Part shown: piece after piece, positions 8,951 through 17,108 of the stretch
Layout of the letters: every line of letters begins with the position of its first letter
Numbering within the stretch: position 1 is the first letter of the stretch
From: Bacteroidota bacterium
Lineage (GTDB): Bacteria > Bacteroidota > Bacteroidia > B-17B0 > Aurantibacillaceae
DNA: 38,170 nucleotides
Reading direction: 5' to 3'
Assembly: GCA_023251755.1 (NCBI GenBank)
Contig: JAHEYF010000012.1
Span: 1 to 38,170 of the forward strand
Made by a program: the position numbers and the translations under genes
Notes under the pieces: model-generated
What the model saw: only the letters and a program-made list of their open reading frames with translations
Database searches by the model: none
Told to the model about the DNA's origin: nothing

Positions 8951-9829
8951 ATGAAAACAAGTACCGATCATTTACCCGCTCATAAACAAGCCGAGTTAAA
9001 AGCCATAGTACAGGCTATTACTGCCGAGTTTAAAAGCGTGGAAATGATCCTGCTTTTTGGTTCCTATGCCCGGGGCGAGCAGGTAGAGGATACCTATGTA
9101 AAGGATGGGGGCATTTACGAATACCGTTCCGATTTTGATTTGCTGATTGTACTCACCCACAGCGGTAAAGAAAACAACGCTGCGTTTAAACACAAGGTAA
9201 ACCAGGCCATACGCAACACCCCCATTGAAACACCGGCCCGTACCATTATACAGGGCATTAATTCGGTAAACCAGTTAATTGATATGGGCAGCCCCCTGTT
9301 TAACGACATACGTGCCCAGGGCATTATGTTGTATACTACAGGGAATTTTAACCTGGGCAATCCCCGAAAACTAAAACCACAGGAGGTTTTAAGAAATGCA
9401 CAGGAGGATTTTGCTTATTGGTTTAAGAGTGCGAATGATTTTTTAGACACTTTTTATTACGACTTTGGAAAAGATAAATTTAATCAAGCAGCTTTTGATC
9501 TTCACCAGGTAACAGAGCGATACTACGCGGCAATACTCATGGTATTTACCGGGTATAAAGCCAAAGACCATGATATAGAAAGCCTGGGTACACAGGTAAA
9601 CGAACTGGACCGTCGTTTTGAAGAAGTGTTCCCCATGAATACGGACGTAGAAAGCCATCATTTTTATTTGTTAAAAGCAGCTTATGTAGATGCCCGCTAC
9701 GAAAAAAATTACAAAATCACCAAAGAAGAACTACAGTATTTAAGTGCCCGGGTTGAACTGCTGAAAGAACTCACCGAAAAAATCTGCCAACAAAAAATAG
9801 AAGTTTTATTAAAGGCTTGTAAAGTTTAG
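8951..9829 (+). CDS. Fused nucleotidyltransferase-HEPN protein
   Basis: This 292-residue protein joins two domains that usually sit on separate toxin-antitoxin genes. Residues 1-130 are a Pol-beta-like nucleotidyltransferase with LLFGSYARGEQ and, after an unusually long 22-residue insert, the metal-binding SDFDLLIVLT. Residues about 145-280 are a HEPN domain (FNQAAFDLHQVTERYYAAIL, later DARYEKNYKIT). I do not see the RX4-6H ribonuclease motif in the HEPN part, so it may be a binding rather than a cutting domain. It stands alone, next to the restriction-modification pair and before a block of direct repeats. Role in defence or stress response is an inference from the family and context. Confidence 0.8.
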   Translation: MKTSTDHLPAHKQAELKAIVQAITAEFKSVEMILLFGSYARGEQVEDTYVKDGGIYEYRSDFDLLIVLTHSGKENNAAFKHKVNQAIRNTPIETPARTIIQGINSVNQLIDMGSPLFNDIRAQGIMLYTTGNFNLGNPRKLKPQEVLRNAQEDFAYWFKSANDFLDTFYYDFGKDKFNQAAFDLHQVTERYYAAILMVFTGYKAKDHDIESLGTQVNELDRRFEEVFPMNTDVESHHFYLLKAAYVDARYEKNYKITKEELQYLSARVELLKELTEKICQQKIEVLLKACKV

Positions 9830-9852
9830 TTTTCCATACAACCCAAACACTT

Positions 9853-10069
9853 GCGTCAGTTGTGATGGTGTAAACACAAAGCTAAACGGCAAATTCATTC
9901 AACCTGATGACGTGTTCAGGGGTACAAACTGCAAATGCGTCAGTTGTGATGGTGTAAACACAAACCAAAAGGGCAATTTCAGCAAGCTCGATGAGGTTTT
10001 CAGTACACTTGATGATGTTTTCACTGGTACAAACTGCCATTGCATCAGTTGTGATGGTGTAAACACAAA
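9853..10069. repeat. Three direct repeats of a 28-base core with 3n spacing
   Basis: The core GTCAGTTGTGATGGTGTAAA occurs three times within 28-base copies at 9853-9880, 9937-9964 and 10042-10069. The third copy differs by one base. Spacings are 84 and 105 bases, both multiples of three. The flanks of copies 1 and 3 are also alike (AAACGGCAAATTCATTCAAC). On the plus strand each copy reads CxxCDGVNT; the minus strand is open too. No clear start or gene model fits, so I list it as a repeat block lying between the HEPN gene and the 3' end of the beta-helix gene. Confidence 0.85.
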
Positions 10070-10102
10070 CCCAAACGGCAAATTCATTCAACCTGATGGC
10101 AA

Positions 10103-13100
10103 TTACTGTTTAACTACTTTCGTTTTCAGTATCTCGTTCCTGTTGATGAGGTAGACAAAATAAATCCCTGCTTCAAACTCGTTTAAATGAACAATCAGGC
10201 TGTTGATGCCGTCCTCATCCGCGGTATAGCTTTGGCATTTAACGATGCTGCCTTTCGCATCAAAAAACTGAAGCGTAAAAGTATCGCCACTTGTGGAGAA
10301 GAAGGAGATCAGCACCGAGTGTTCTGCCGGGTTGGGAAAAAGAGTGAGTTCCCCTACCCCTGAAAAGCTGACCGGAACAATTTGCGAATACGAATACTGC
10401 CCGTCAAAATCTGTTTGTTTAAGCCGGTAATACGAAATTCCTTTTAAGGGCAGGGCATCCGTGTCGTTGTAAAACAAAGTGCTGTTGCTATTGCCTGCAC
10501 CCTGTACTATAGACATTTTTTCAAACAATAGTCCGTCTGCCGAACGTTCGATGGTAAAATAATCGTTGTTAATTTCGGTAGCGGTACTCCAGCTGAGTTC
10601 AACCACTTTACCCGCAGGAATAGCTGTAAAATGAAGTAGTTCAATGGGCAGGGCCGTGGACCCTTCGTAAGCCCCCATGTAAGGGGTGGTGGCGTGGCGG
10701 GTATTGCCGTCGATATCCGTTGGCACAGTCGCATCGTAATCCATCCCGTTGTTTTGTATATCGCTGGAAGTAGGCGATGCAACCACCCCACTGGCCGCAA
10801 CAGTTATAGCGGAGTTTTTGTCGTTGGCCCCTTGACCGGTATTGGTTCTCCAAGTAGCCATGGTGTTGTATGTTGAACCCTGCCAATACCCAAAGGTGGC
10901 CGCTTCCACATAATTATAATTTTCGGTAAAAGAAGTCCCGGCCACACCGTTATCAATACCATAAGCCGCCGAACCACTGGCCCTTAAATTTTGGAACAGG
11001 TTGTTTTTAAGCGTAAAGGTTCCGCTGGTAGAATTTACATAAATAGGGGCGCTGGCAGCACCTGCGGCAGTGGTGCCGTATATTTTAATGGTATTGTGGT
11101 AGAGGTTATAGATACCGGAGGTAACCGAATTGCTATGAAAGCCCCATATATCAATAACATTGGTATTGGAACCATTGTTGAGCAGGATTACATTGTTATA
11201 AAAATTGTTCGTCCCGTCAGTATTGCTGCGTATACCAGTAATGCGCTGCGAAGAATTACCCACAGTGGTTTTGTGAGTCAGTCCGCTGATGCGGTTTTTG
11301 CTCACAGTTACCGTTCCATCCGGGAAATTCAGGTAAATACCCTGCACATAGCCAAGAGTGCTTGCCCCGGTGGAAGACATTTCCAGATCGGTAAAAGTAT
11401 TGTGGTCAATTGTATTTGTTCCATCGCCCGATAAATAAAAAGCTGTAAGTGCTGAAGTACCCGAATTTTCCGTAGACGCAGAGCTAATATTATCAACCAC
11501 ATTGTCGGTATACGTATTTGTAGCGTCGCAGGAAGATGCGGTGTAAATACCATAAAAATTATTAGCAGTACCCGTTGAAGAAATATTAAAATTTTGTAAA
11601 ACATTCCCACTTACTGTAATTGCACCTGCATCGTAAAAATAAATCCCAAGGTTATCATCGTTCCCGGCCAGAGTGATGTCGTTTGTTGTTCCAAATTCAC
11701 CAAGGGTATTGGAGCTAACATTGGCTGTTGCAGCTCCGGTTCCGGCATCAACATGAATCAGTTCTACGCTTGAACTTGAACTGGAAAAAGTAATGGCTTT
11801 AATAGTATTAGAAGTAATACTTACATTTTCTGTTCCAATAAAGCGGATGAGCCTTTGGGTAGTAGATGAGCTCGAAGACGAAATTCCGGAAAGGGTATTG
11901 CCGGAGCAGGTAAACAGATTATAGGCGTCAATCAGCATAAACTCACCTGAAGTTGCATTGTTTTGAATATTCCTGAAGGTATTGCTGCTACAGGTGGAAG
12001 TACCCGCACAGCTGCTCGGAATATTAAAAGCATAGGTATTCGAAGATGTTCCGTTTAGGATAATGTTGTTGGAAGTGGTATTGCCTACTGTATTGTTGCT
12101 GAAGGTAATTGTACCGTTGGCAAAATCGCAAAAATAAATTGTTTTGGTACTGGCATTGGAACCGTTGAATGTAATAGCCCCTATAGTGTTGTATTGCATA
12201 CTTACAGTCCCGGTAGCATAAATTACCCCGATCAGATTTTGATAGGTAGTCGTACTGGCCACCGAATTATCGGTACACACAATATTGCCGGTACCGGTAG
12301 TTGCACCAATGGTATTGCCGTTTCCGGAGGAACCGATGGTAAAATCCGCAGCGCCCTCAATCCACATCGGAGCCCATTGAGTAGCAGTATACGTGCATGT
12401 AAAGGCAATGTTCTGAATGTAATTTCCACTGATGGTAATAGTTCCCGCATCGCTGTCGTCAACATTTATAGCAAACATTTGCCGGGTTGAGCTAAGGGTA
12501 TAGGCTGAAGCACCTGCACACTGCGCTGCCCGCCCGCCAAAATAATTTCCGGTAATGGTATATCCGGTACCATCGCTAATAAACAACATATACACCGAAT
12601 TGGTCCATCCGCTCTGCGCATAGTCAGCATAAAAACTGTTCCCGGTTATGGTCCAGTTGTCGTTATTGGGACCATTCGCCCAAAGTCCATAATACGTAAA
12701 ATTTGCAATGTTGCAATTCGTAACACTGATCTGATTGTTGTTGGTGGCATCGTAACTGTTAATGCATACAGCCGGGTAATTGCTGCCCGATTGCTGAATG
12801 GTGCAATTGTCGATGGTATTGGAGCTGTTGGTACCGGATGCAAACATAATTACACCTGCGGCTGTGGATGAAGCTGTTGCATCCGTGTTGGACCCCTTGA
12901 TGGTGCAGTATTTAATGGTATTCCCGGTTGATCCTCCCGAATACTGGATGGCATATTTTGAGGCTGCATTTTGTGTATTTTCAACCGTCAGCACACCAGA
13001 CCCGGAACCTCCGGCACGGCCATCAATGGTAACATTATCGCCAGCCGTAAAGTTAAATACCGAAGCCTGTGTAGCAGTGCTTAATGTAAGGGATGCAACG

Positions 13101-13360
13101 CCCGATTGCGGACGGATAATAACGGAAGCCGCTGTGTTGGCGCCCAGGGCAATGGGCTTGCTCTCGGTATTGGTATACGTGGTACGGATTTCAATAATAT
13201 AATTGGTAGCACCATTGGTACAGGCAGCGTAAGCACCGGCAATAGTGGTGTAGGTTTCAGCTGAACCTACCAGCAATGTTGTTTGAGCCTCAGACCCAAA
13301 AAAGCCGCACAGGAAAATAAACAAGCATCGAAAAATCCGATTATTTTTTGTCAGATACAT
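10103..13360 (-). CDS. Large secreted beta-helix protein with T9SS C-terminal sorting domain
   Basis: The start at 13360 gives 1085 residues opening with a signal peptide (MYLTKNNRIFRCLFIFLCGF, cleaved near GSEAQ). The longer upstream frame lacks one. The body is Ser/Thr/Asn/Gly-rich with repeated short turns such as NTITFSNNTVGNTTSNN and DNCTIQQSGSN, the pattern of a right-handed parallel beta-helix. Near the end are an ELSWSTATEINNDYFTIERS block and the sorting domain with LTLFPNPAEHSVLISF and a Lys-rich close (ILKTKVVKQ). The protein would be exported by Sec and then by the type IX system to the cell surface. Adhesion or glycan binding is possible, but no catalytic residues are recognisable. 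Confidence 0.85.
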   Translation of the reverse strand: MYLTKNNRIFRCLFIFLCGFFGSEAQTTLLVGSAETYTTIAGAYAACTNGATNYIIEIRTTYTNTESKPIALGANTAASVIIRPQSGVASLTLSTATQASVFNFTAGDNVTIDGRAGGSGSGVLTVENTQNAASKYAIQYSGGSTGNTIKYCTIKGSNTDATASSTAAGVIMFASGTNSSNTIDNCTIQQSGSNYPAVCINSYDATNNNQISVTNCNIANFTYYGLWANGPNNDNWTITGNSFYADYAQSGWTNSVYMLFISDGTGYTITGNYFGGRAAQCAGASAYTLSSTRQMFAINVDDSDAGTITISGNYIQNIAFTCTYTATQWAPMWIEGAADFTIGSSGNGNTIGATTGTGNIVCTDNSVASTTTYQNLIGVIYATGTVSMQYNTIGAITFNGSNASTKTIYFCDFANGTITFSNNTVGNTTSNNIILNGTSSNTYAFNIPSSCAGTSTCSSNTFRNIQNNATSGEFMLIDAYNLFTCSGNTLSGISSSSSSTTQRLIRFIGTENVSITSNTIKAITFSSSSSSVELIHVDAGTGAATANVSSNTLGEFGTTNDITLAGNDDNLGIYFYDAGAITVSGNVLQNFNISSTGTANNFYGIYTASSCDATNTYTDNVVDNISSASTENSGTSALTAFYLSGDGTNTIDHNTFTDLEMSSTGASTLGYVQGIYLNFPDGTVTVSKNRISGLTHKTTVGNSSQRITGIRSNTDGTNNFYNNVILLNNGSNTNVIDIWGFHSNSVTSGIYNLYHNTIKIYGTTAAGAASAPIYVNSTSGTFTLKNNLFQNLRASGSAAYGIDNGVAGTSFTENYNYVEAATFGYWQGSTYNTMATWRTNTGQGANDKNSAITVAASGVVASPTSSDIQNNGMDYDATVPTDIDGNTRHATTPYMGAYEGSTALPIELLHFTAIPAGKVVELSWSTATEINNDYFTIERSADGLLFEKMSIVQGAGNSNSTLFYNDTDALPLKGISYYRLKQTDFDGQYSYSQIVPVSFSGVGELTLFPNPAEHSVLISFFSTSGDTFTLQFFDAKGSIVKCQSYTADEDGINSLIVHLNEFEAGIYFVYLINRNEILKTKVVKQ

Positions 13361-13534
13361 AGAAAAAAGCCGTTTCAGTAAATTAGTTTTCTTTGCTATT
13401 AAAATTACTAAATAAAGCGTATAAAAGGGCTGTTTTTTTAGATGAAAATATGGTTTCGCTCTACAAATGGGAAAGCAGCCCTCTGCATTCATTATTGTTG
13501 GCAATTGAATATAACAAAGAGGTAAAATCAACTG

Positions 13535-13564
13535 TTTGTATCTGCAATTTCACAGCTACGTTTG
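13535..13564 (+). promoter_or_regulatory. Bacteroidota-type promoter of the aminopeptidase gene
   Basis: TTTG at 13535-13538 and TACGTTTG at 13557-13564 are separated by 18 bases and match the -33 TTTG and -7 TAnnTTTG boxes. Transcription would start about 7 bases past the second box, so the transcript would be nearly leaderless. This rules out a translation start at 13536 and supports the ATG at 13572 or 13578. Confidence 0.6.
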
Positions 13565-13571
13565 TAAAAAG

Positions 13572-14930
13572 ATGGCCATGAACAGATTTGAACCCACAGA
13601 CACAGCTTTGTTTATTGAAAACAGAAAACGTTTCAGTACCCTGTTGCAGGCCAATTCCATTGCCCTGTTCAACGCCAACGACGTTCAGCCTTCCAATGCT
13701 GATGGTATACGAACATTCATTCAAAACTGCGATTTATATTACCTCAGCGGCATCAACCAGGAAGAAACAATTTTACTGTTGTTCCCCGATTGCAAAACAG
13801 AAGAACACCGCGAAATTTTATTTCTCAAAGAAAGCAACGAACTGATGGCCACCTGGGAAGGCCATAAATACAGCCAACAAGAAGCCACTGCAACTTCGGG
13901 CATAAAAAAAATATACTGGCTGCAGCAGTTCGAAACAATTTTTAATGCCCTGACCTGCGAATGCGAAAACATTTATTTAAACAGCAATGAACACCAGCGT
14001 GCTATTGTTGAAGTAGAAACAAGGGATGCCCGTTTCATCAACTGGTGCAAAAACCGTCATCCTTTACATAGCTACAAACGTTCGGCCCCGCTGATATACA
14101 GCTTACGCGGAATTAAATCAACACCTGAAATTGAACTGATTACAAAAGCAACGAAGATTACAGAAGACGGATACAGACGCGTATTAAATTTTATTCAACC
14201 CGGAGTCAAAGAATATGAAATAGAAGCGGAGTTTGTTCACGAATTTGTCCGCCAGGGCTCCCGGGGTTTTGCCTACAGCCCCATTATCGGGACTGGTATC
14301 AACGCCTGTGTATTGCATTATATTGATAACAATGCAGTGTGTAAAGACGGGGATGTTATTTTATTGGATGTGGCTGCCGAATACGGCAACTACAACTCAG
14401 ACATTACCCGCTCCTTTCCGGTAAACGGAAAATTTACCAAACGCCAGAAAGAAGTCTACCATGCCGTACTCCGTGCATTAAGGCAGGCTACTAAATTACT
14501 GACCTGCGGAAATACCCTTACAGCCTACAACAAAGAAGTGGATGCGCTGATGGAAGAAGAATTAATTGGCTTAAAACTGCTGGATAAAAACGAAATAAAA
14601 AAACAAGACCCTGAAAAGCCCCTGTATAAAAAATACTTTATGCACGGCACCGCACATCACCTGGGCCTCGATGTACACGATGTGGGCATTAAACAACAGC
14701 CCTTAGCCGAAGGCATGGTGTTCACCTGCGAACCGGGCATATACATCCGTGAAGAAAACCTGGGCATACGTTTGGAAAACGATATTCTTATTACCGCTAA
14801 AGGCCCGCAGGTGATCGGAAATATCCCCATTGAAACAGAAGAGATAGAAGACCTGATGGCCCGGCAACAATTCATAAAAACCGACACACACAGACTAAAT
14901 ACAAGGTACAATATACAGCGTACAAATTAA
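13572..14930 (+). CDS. Xaa-Pro aminopeptidase (M24B family)
   Basis: This protein of about 452 residues has an N-terminal creatinase-like domain and a C-terminal pita-bread metallopeptidase domain. Metal ligands are visible in DVAAEYGNYNSDITRSFPV (two Asp), HGTAHHLGLDVHDVG (His), FTCEPGIYI (Glu) and IRLENDILI (Glu). It removes an N-terminal residue that precedes proline, in the cytoplasm. The likely link to its neighbour locus is proline or hydroxyproline peptide turnover, though it has its own promoter. ATGs at 13572 and 13578 are both possible. The last dozen residues (RLNTRYNIQRTN) are encoded by a copy of the TACAA-type repeat found in nearby spacers, so the C-terminus seems to have been altered by repeat insertion. 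Confidence 0.92.
   Translation: MAMNRFEPTDTALFIENRKRFSTLLQANSIALFNANDVQPSNADGIRTFIQNCDLYYLSGINQEETILLLFPDCKTEEHREILFLKESNELMATWEGHKYSQQEATATSGIKKIYWLQQFETIFNALTCECENIYLNSNEHQRAIVEVETRDARFINWCKNRHPLHSYKRSAPLIYSLRGIKSTPEIELITKATKITEDGYRRVLNFIQPGVKEYEIEAEFVHEFVRQGSRGFAYSPIIGTGINACVLHYIDNNAVCKDGDVILLDVAAEYGNYNSDITRSFPVNGKFTKRQKEVYHAVLRALRQATKLLTCGNTLTAYNKEVDALMEEELIGLKLLDKNEIKKQDPEKPLYKKYFMHGTAHHLGLDVHDVGIKQQPLAEGMVFTCEPGIYIREENLGIRLENDILITAKGPQVIGNIPIETEEIEDLMARQQFIKTDTHRLNTRYNIQRTN
14889..14925 (+). repeat. Partial TACAA-type repeat inside the 3' end of the aminopeptidase gene
   Basis: The segment containing CAGACTAAATACAAGGTACA and then ATATACAGCGTACAAAT resembles the left part of the spacer repeat at 18792-18820 (CAGACTGAATACAACATACG) and the TACAATATACAG units at 18887-18923. 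It is the only copy that overlaps coding sequence by more than a few bases. Confidence 0.6.
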
Positions 14931-14952
14931 AAGTGAACAGGGTGCAAATTCA

Positions 14953-15816
14953 TCAGCCTGCTTTTTTCGAATACTCCGATGGAGTGAGTTTGGTGATTTC
15001 TTTAAACTGCCGGTTAAAATTTGAAATATTGTTATAGCCGCAACGGTAAGCTATTTCGTTGATATTAAAATCACTGTAAATAAGTTCGTTGCAGGCATGG
15101 CCTATGCGCACCTCGTTTAAAAACTGGGTAAAGGTTTTATTGGTGCGTTGTTTAAAAAAACGGCAAAATGAAGTAACACTCATGCTCGATATTTCCGACA
15201 CTTCTTCCAGTGTTATTTCGCGGGAGTAATTGGTCATCACAAAATCGAATACACCCTGTATCCTTTTGTTTTCACCTTCTTCTTTCGATCTTTGAAAACT
15301 GATGGAAGAGAGTAAATCATACTCAGAAGACTTTGTCATGTTGTTAAGCAGACTTAAAAAATGCATCAGCTTGTCAAAACCAACTTTGTGTTGAATCTCC
15401 CTGATGTCTTTTGCCAATTGTTCTTTTAATGCCCCTTTGAACTTAATACCACGGGCTGTTTTTTGCAACACCTCATGAATTCCGTGGGTTTCAGGCAATT
15501 TAAAAAAGTCTGCTCCCAATGAACCCGGACGGAAATACAGGGACAGGGTGTGCACGTCTAAGGCTTGCGGATTTTCGTAAAACGAATGGTTGTTGCGGAA
15601 TACATGGGGCAAATTGCTGCCCAGTAAAAACACATCGCCTTCTTCGAAGTTGCCGATGTTATCGCCGATGAATGCAGTGCCGGCGCTCTTGATAATCAGG
15701 GTCAATTGCAGTTCGGGATGGTAATGTAAAAAATCATAAAAGTGTGCCAGGATGTCTTCCTGCACGTGGAACGACTCATTTTCTGGTATGAGGTTCCTGA
15801 ATAGTAGCGGTTTCAT
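14953..15816 (-). CDS. AraC-family transcriptional regulator with cupin-like sensor
   Basis: From the ATG at 15816 this is a 287-residue protein. I chose this start because the family usually opens MKPxL; longer frames would use ATG at 15822 or 15867 or a TTG at 15900. The N-terminal half is a cupin-like sensor (YHPELQLTLIIKSAGT, then EGDVFLLGSNLPHVF). The last 100 residues hold two helix-turn-helix units: ITLEEVSEISSMSVTSFCRF and INEIAYRCGYNNISNFNRQF. It is divergent from the hydroxyproline genes, so control of that operon by hydroxyproline or a related ligand is likely, by inference. Confidence 0.88.
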   Translation of the reverse strand: MKPLLFRNLIPENESFHVQEDILAHFYDFLHYHPELQLTLIIKSAGTAFIGDNIGNFEEGDVFLLGSNLPHVFRNNHSFYENPQALDVHTLSLYFRPGSLGADFFKLPETHGIHEVLQKTARGIKFKGALKEQLAKDIREIQHKVGFDKLMHFLSLLNNMTKSSEYDLLSSISFQRSKEEGENKRIQGVFDFVMTNYSREITLEEVSEISSMSVTSFCRFFKQRTNKTFTQFLNEVRIGHACNELIYSDFNINEIAYRCGYNNISNFNRQFKEITKLTPSEYSKKAG

Positions 15817-15928
15817 GCTCATGTGGTGTTTTTGCAATAATAATAAATCCTGCGGGTCGTTCTGCATCCATGATAATTTTGTATTATATTGTGACAACAA
15901 ATTACTATTCTCCCCTTCCTTCCTGCTT

Positions 15929-15936
15929 TACTTTTG
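15929..15936 (+). promoter_or_regulatory. Candidate -7 box upstream of the hydroxyproline operon
   Basis: TACTTTTG matches TAnnTTTG exactly, in the gap between the divergent AraC gene and the deaminase gene. It lies 157 bases before the ATG at 16093 and has no clear -33 box. The absence of a -33 box would suit an activator-dependent promoter, but this is speculative. Confidence 0.3.
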
Positions 15937-16092
15937 TACCATAGCATACAATCGCCCGTTCATTCAATAATAGATTCTTAAAAAATAGTACACAGATAAT
16001 CCTCTATTGAATATAAGAAAAAATAAGTCAAGGTCAAAACAATTCAATGAAAGCTTTCTTAAATAAAAATAAATCAAATAAATAAACATAGC

Positions 16093-17013
16093 ATGAGTAT
16101 CAACTGGAAAGGTGTATTTCCCGCAATCACCACAAAATTTAAAGCCGATGAAACGATAGATTTTCCGGCGATCGCAAAAAATATTGAAGCGCAGATTGAA
16201 GCAGGCGCCAACGGTATTATTTTGTGCGGTACTTTAGGAGAAGCTGGTACTTTGGCGCAATCCGAAAAATTAGACATTCTGAAAGAAGCTTTAAAAATAA
16301 GTGCAGGCCGCGTTCCAATTGTTTTAAACATTGCCGAATCAAGAACAAGTGAAGCCCTAAAATATGTAAAAGAAGCGGAAAAAATTGGCGCCAATGGTTT
16401 TATGTGCCTTCCACCTTTGCGGTATTTTTCAGATGAACGTGAAACCCTGGCTTATTTCTCAGCCATAGCAGGCGCAACGGCTTTGCCTATTATGTTGTAC
16501 AACAACCCGGTTGATTATAAAATTGAAATCACCATCCCCATGTTTAAAAAATTAGCTGCCTTCAAAAACATTGAAGCAGTAAAAGAATCAACCCGTGATG
16601 TGTCCAACACCACCCGTATGATCACCGAATTCGGCGACCGTTTCACCATTCTTTGTGGTGTAGATACATTGGCTATGGAAAGCTTGGTAATGGGCGCCCA
16701 TGGATGGGTAGCAGGTTTGGTATGTGCCTTCCCAAAAGAAACAGTTACTATATTCAAATTAGTGAAAGCAGGACGTATCGAAGAAGCCCGCGAAATTTAC
16801 CGTTGGTTCCTGCCTTTACTTGAATTGGATATTCATCCTAAATTGGTTCAATACATTAAATTAGCCGAAACACAAACCGGCCTGGGTACAGAATATGTTC
16901 GTGCACCACGACTTATCTTAGAAGGAAAAGAACGCGAACAGGTACTCGCTGTTATTAATTCAGGAATCGCCAAACGCCCGGCTTTACCGGAATTGAAAGC
17001 GGTGTTGGCTTAA
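16093..17013 (+). CDS. DapA-family lyase, probable 1-pyrroline-4-hydroxy-2-carboxylate deaminase
   Basis: This 306-residue TIM-barrel protein belongs to the dihydrodipicolinate synthase / N-acetylneuraminate lyase family. Visible are GIILCGTLGEAGTLAQSEK, the catalytic-Tyr strand PIMLYNNPVDY, and the Schiff-base Lys in IEAVKESTRDVS. In this setting, next to a hydroxyproline epimerase, an FAD dehydrogenase and a semialdehyde dehydrogenase, the likely reaction is the hydrolytic deamination of 1-pyrroline-4-hydroxy-2-carboxylate to 2-oxoglutarate semialdehyde. True lysine-pathway DapA is less likely because of context. It is the first gene of the plus-strand operon, after the divergent AraC gene. 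Confidence 0.85.
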   Translation: MSINWKGVFPAITTKFKADETIDFPAIAKNIEAQIEAGANGIILCGTLGEAGTLAQSEKLDILKEALKISAGRVPIVLNIAESRTSEALKYVKEAEKIGANGFMCLPPLRYFSDERETLAYFSAIAGATALPIMLYNNPVDYKIEITIPMFKKLAAFKNIEAVKESTRDVSNTTRMITEFGDRFTILCGVDTLAMESLVMGAHGWVAGLVCAFPKETVTIFKLVKAGRIEEAREIYRWFLPLLELDIHPKLVQYIKLAETQTGLGTEYVRAPRLILEGKEREQVLAVINSGIAKRPALPELKAVLA

Positions 17014-17026
17014 GCATCGTTTTATC

Positions 17027-17098
17027 GTTTATTCGTTTATATGTTCAATTGTTAGTTTACGCGAACTATTAAACGGATAAACAACTGAACAAATAAAC
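17027..17098. repeat. Imperfect inverted repeat filling the deaminase-dehydrogenase gap
   Basis: The left arm GTTTATTCGTTTATATGTTC and the right part AACGGATAAACAACTGAACA plus AATAAAC are near complements, built from short TTCGTTTA/GTTTAT units. A similar structure lies at 21369-21428. It fills most of the 95-base gap and would form a long AU-rich hairpin in the mRNA. Confidence 0.65.
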
Positions 17099-17108
17099 TT
17101 TATATAGA

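Noticed and set aside
9853..10069. A short CRISPR array
   Set aside because: Only three repeats, unequal spacers of 56 and 77 bases that partly resemble each other, and no cas genes nearby.
9912..10154. An 80-codon Cys-containing gene across the direct repeats
   Set aside because: The frame overlaps the 3' end of the beta-helix gene, two other frames are also open because of the 3n repeats, and the tail is not protein-like.
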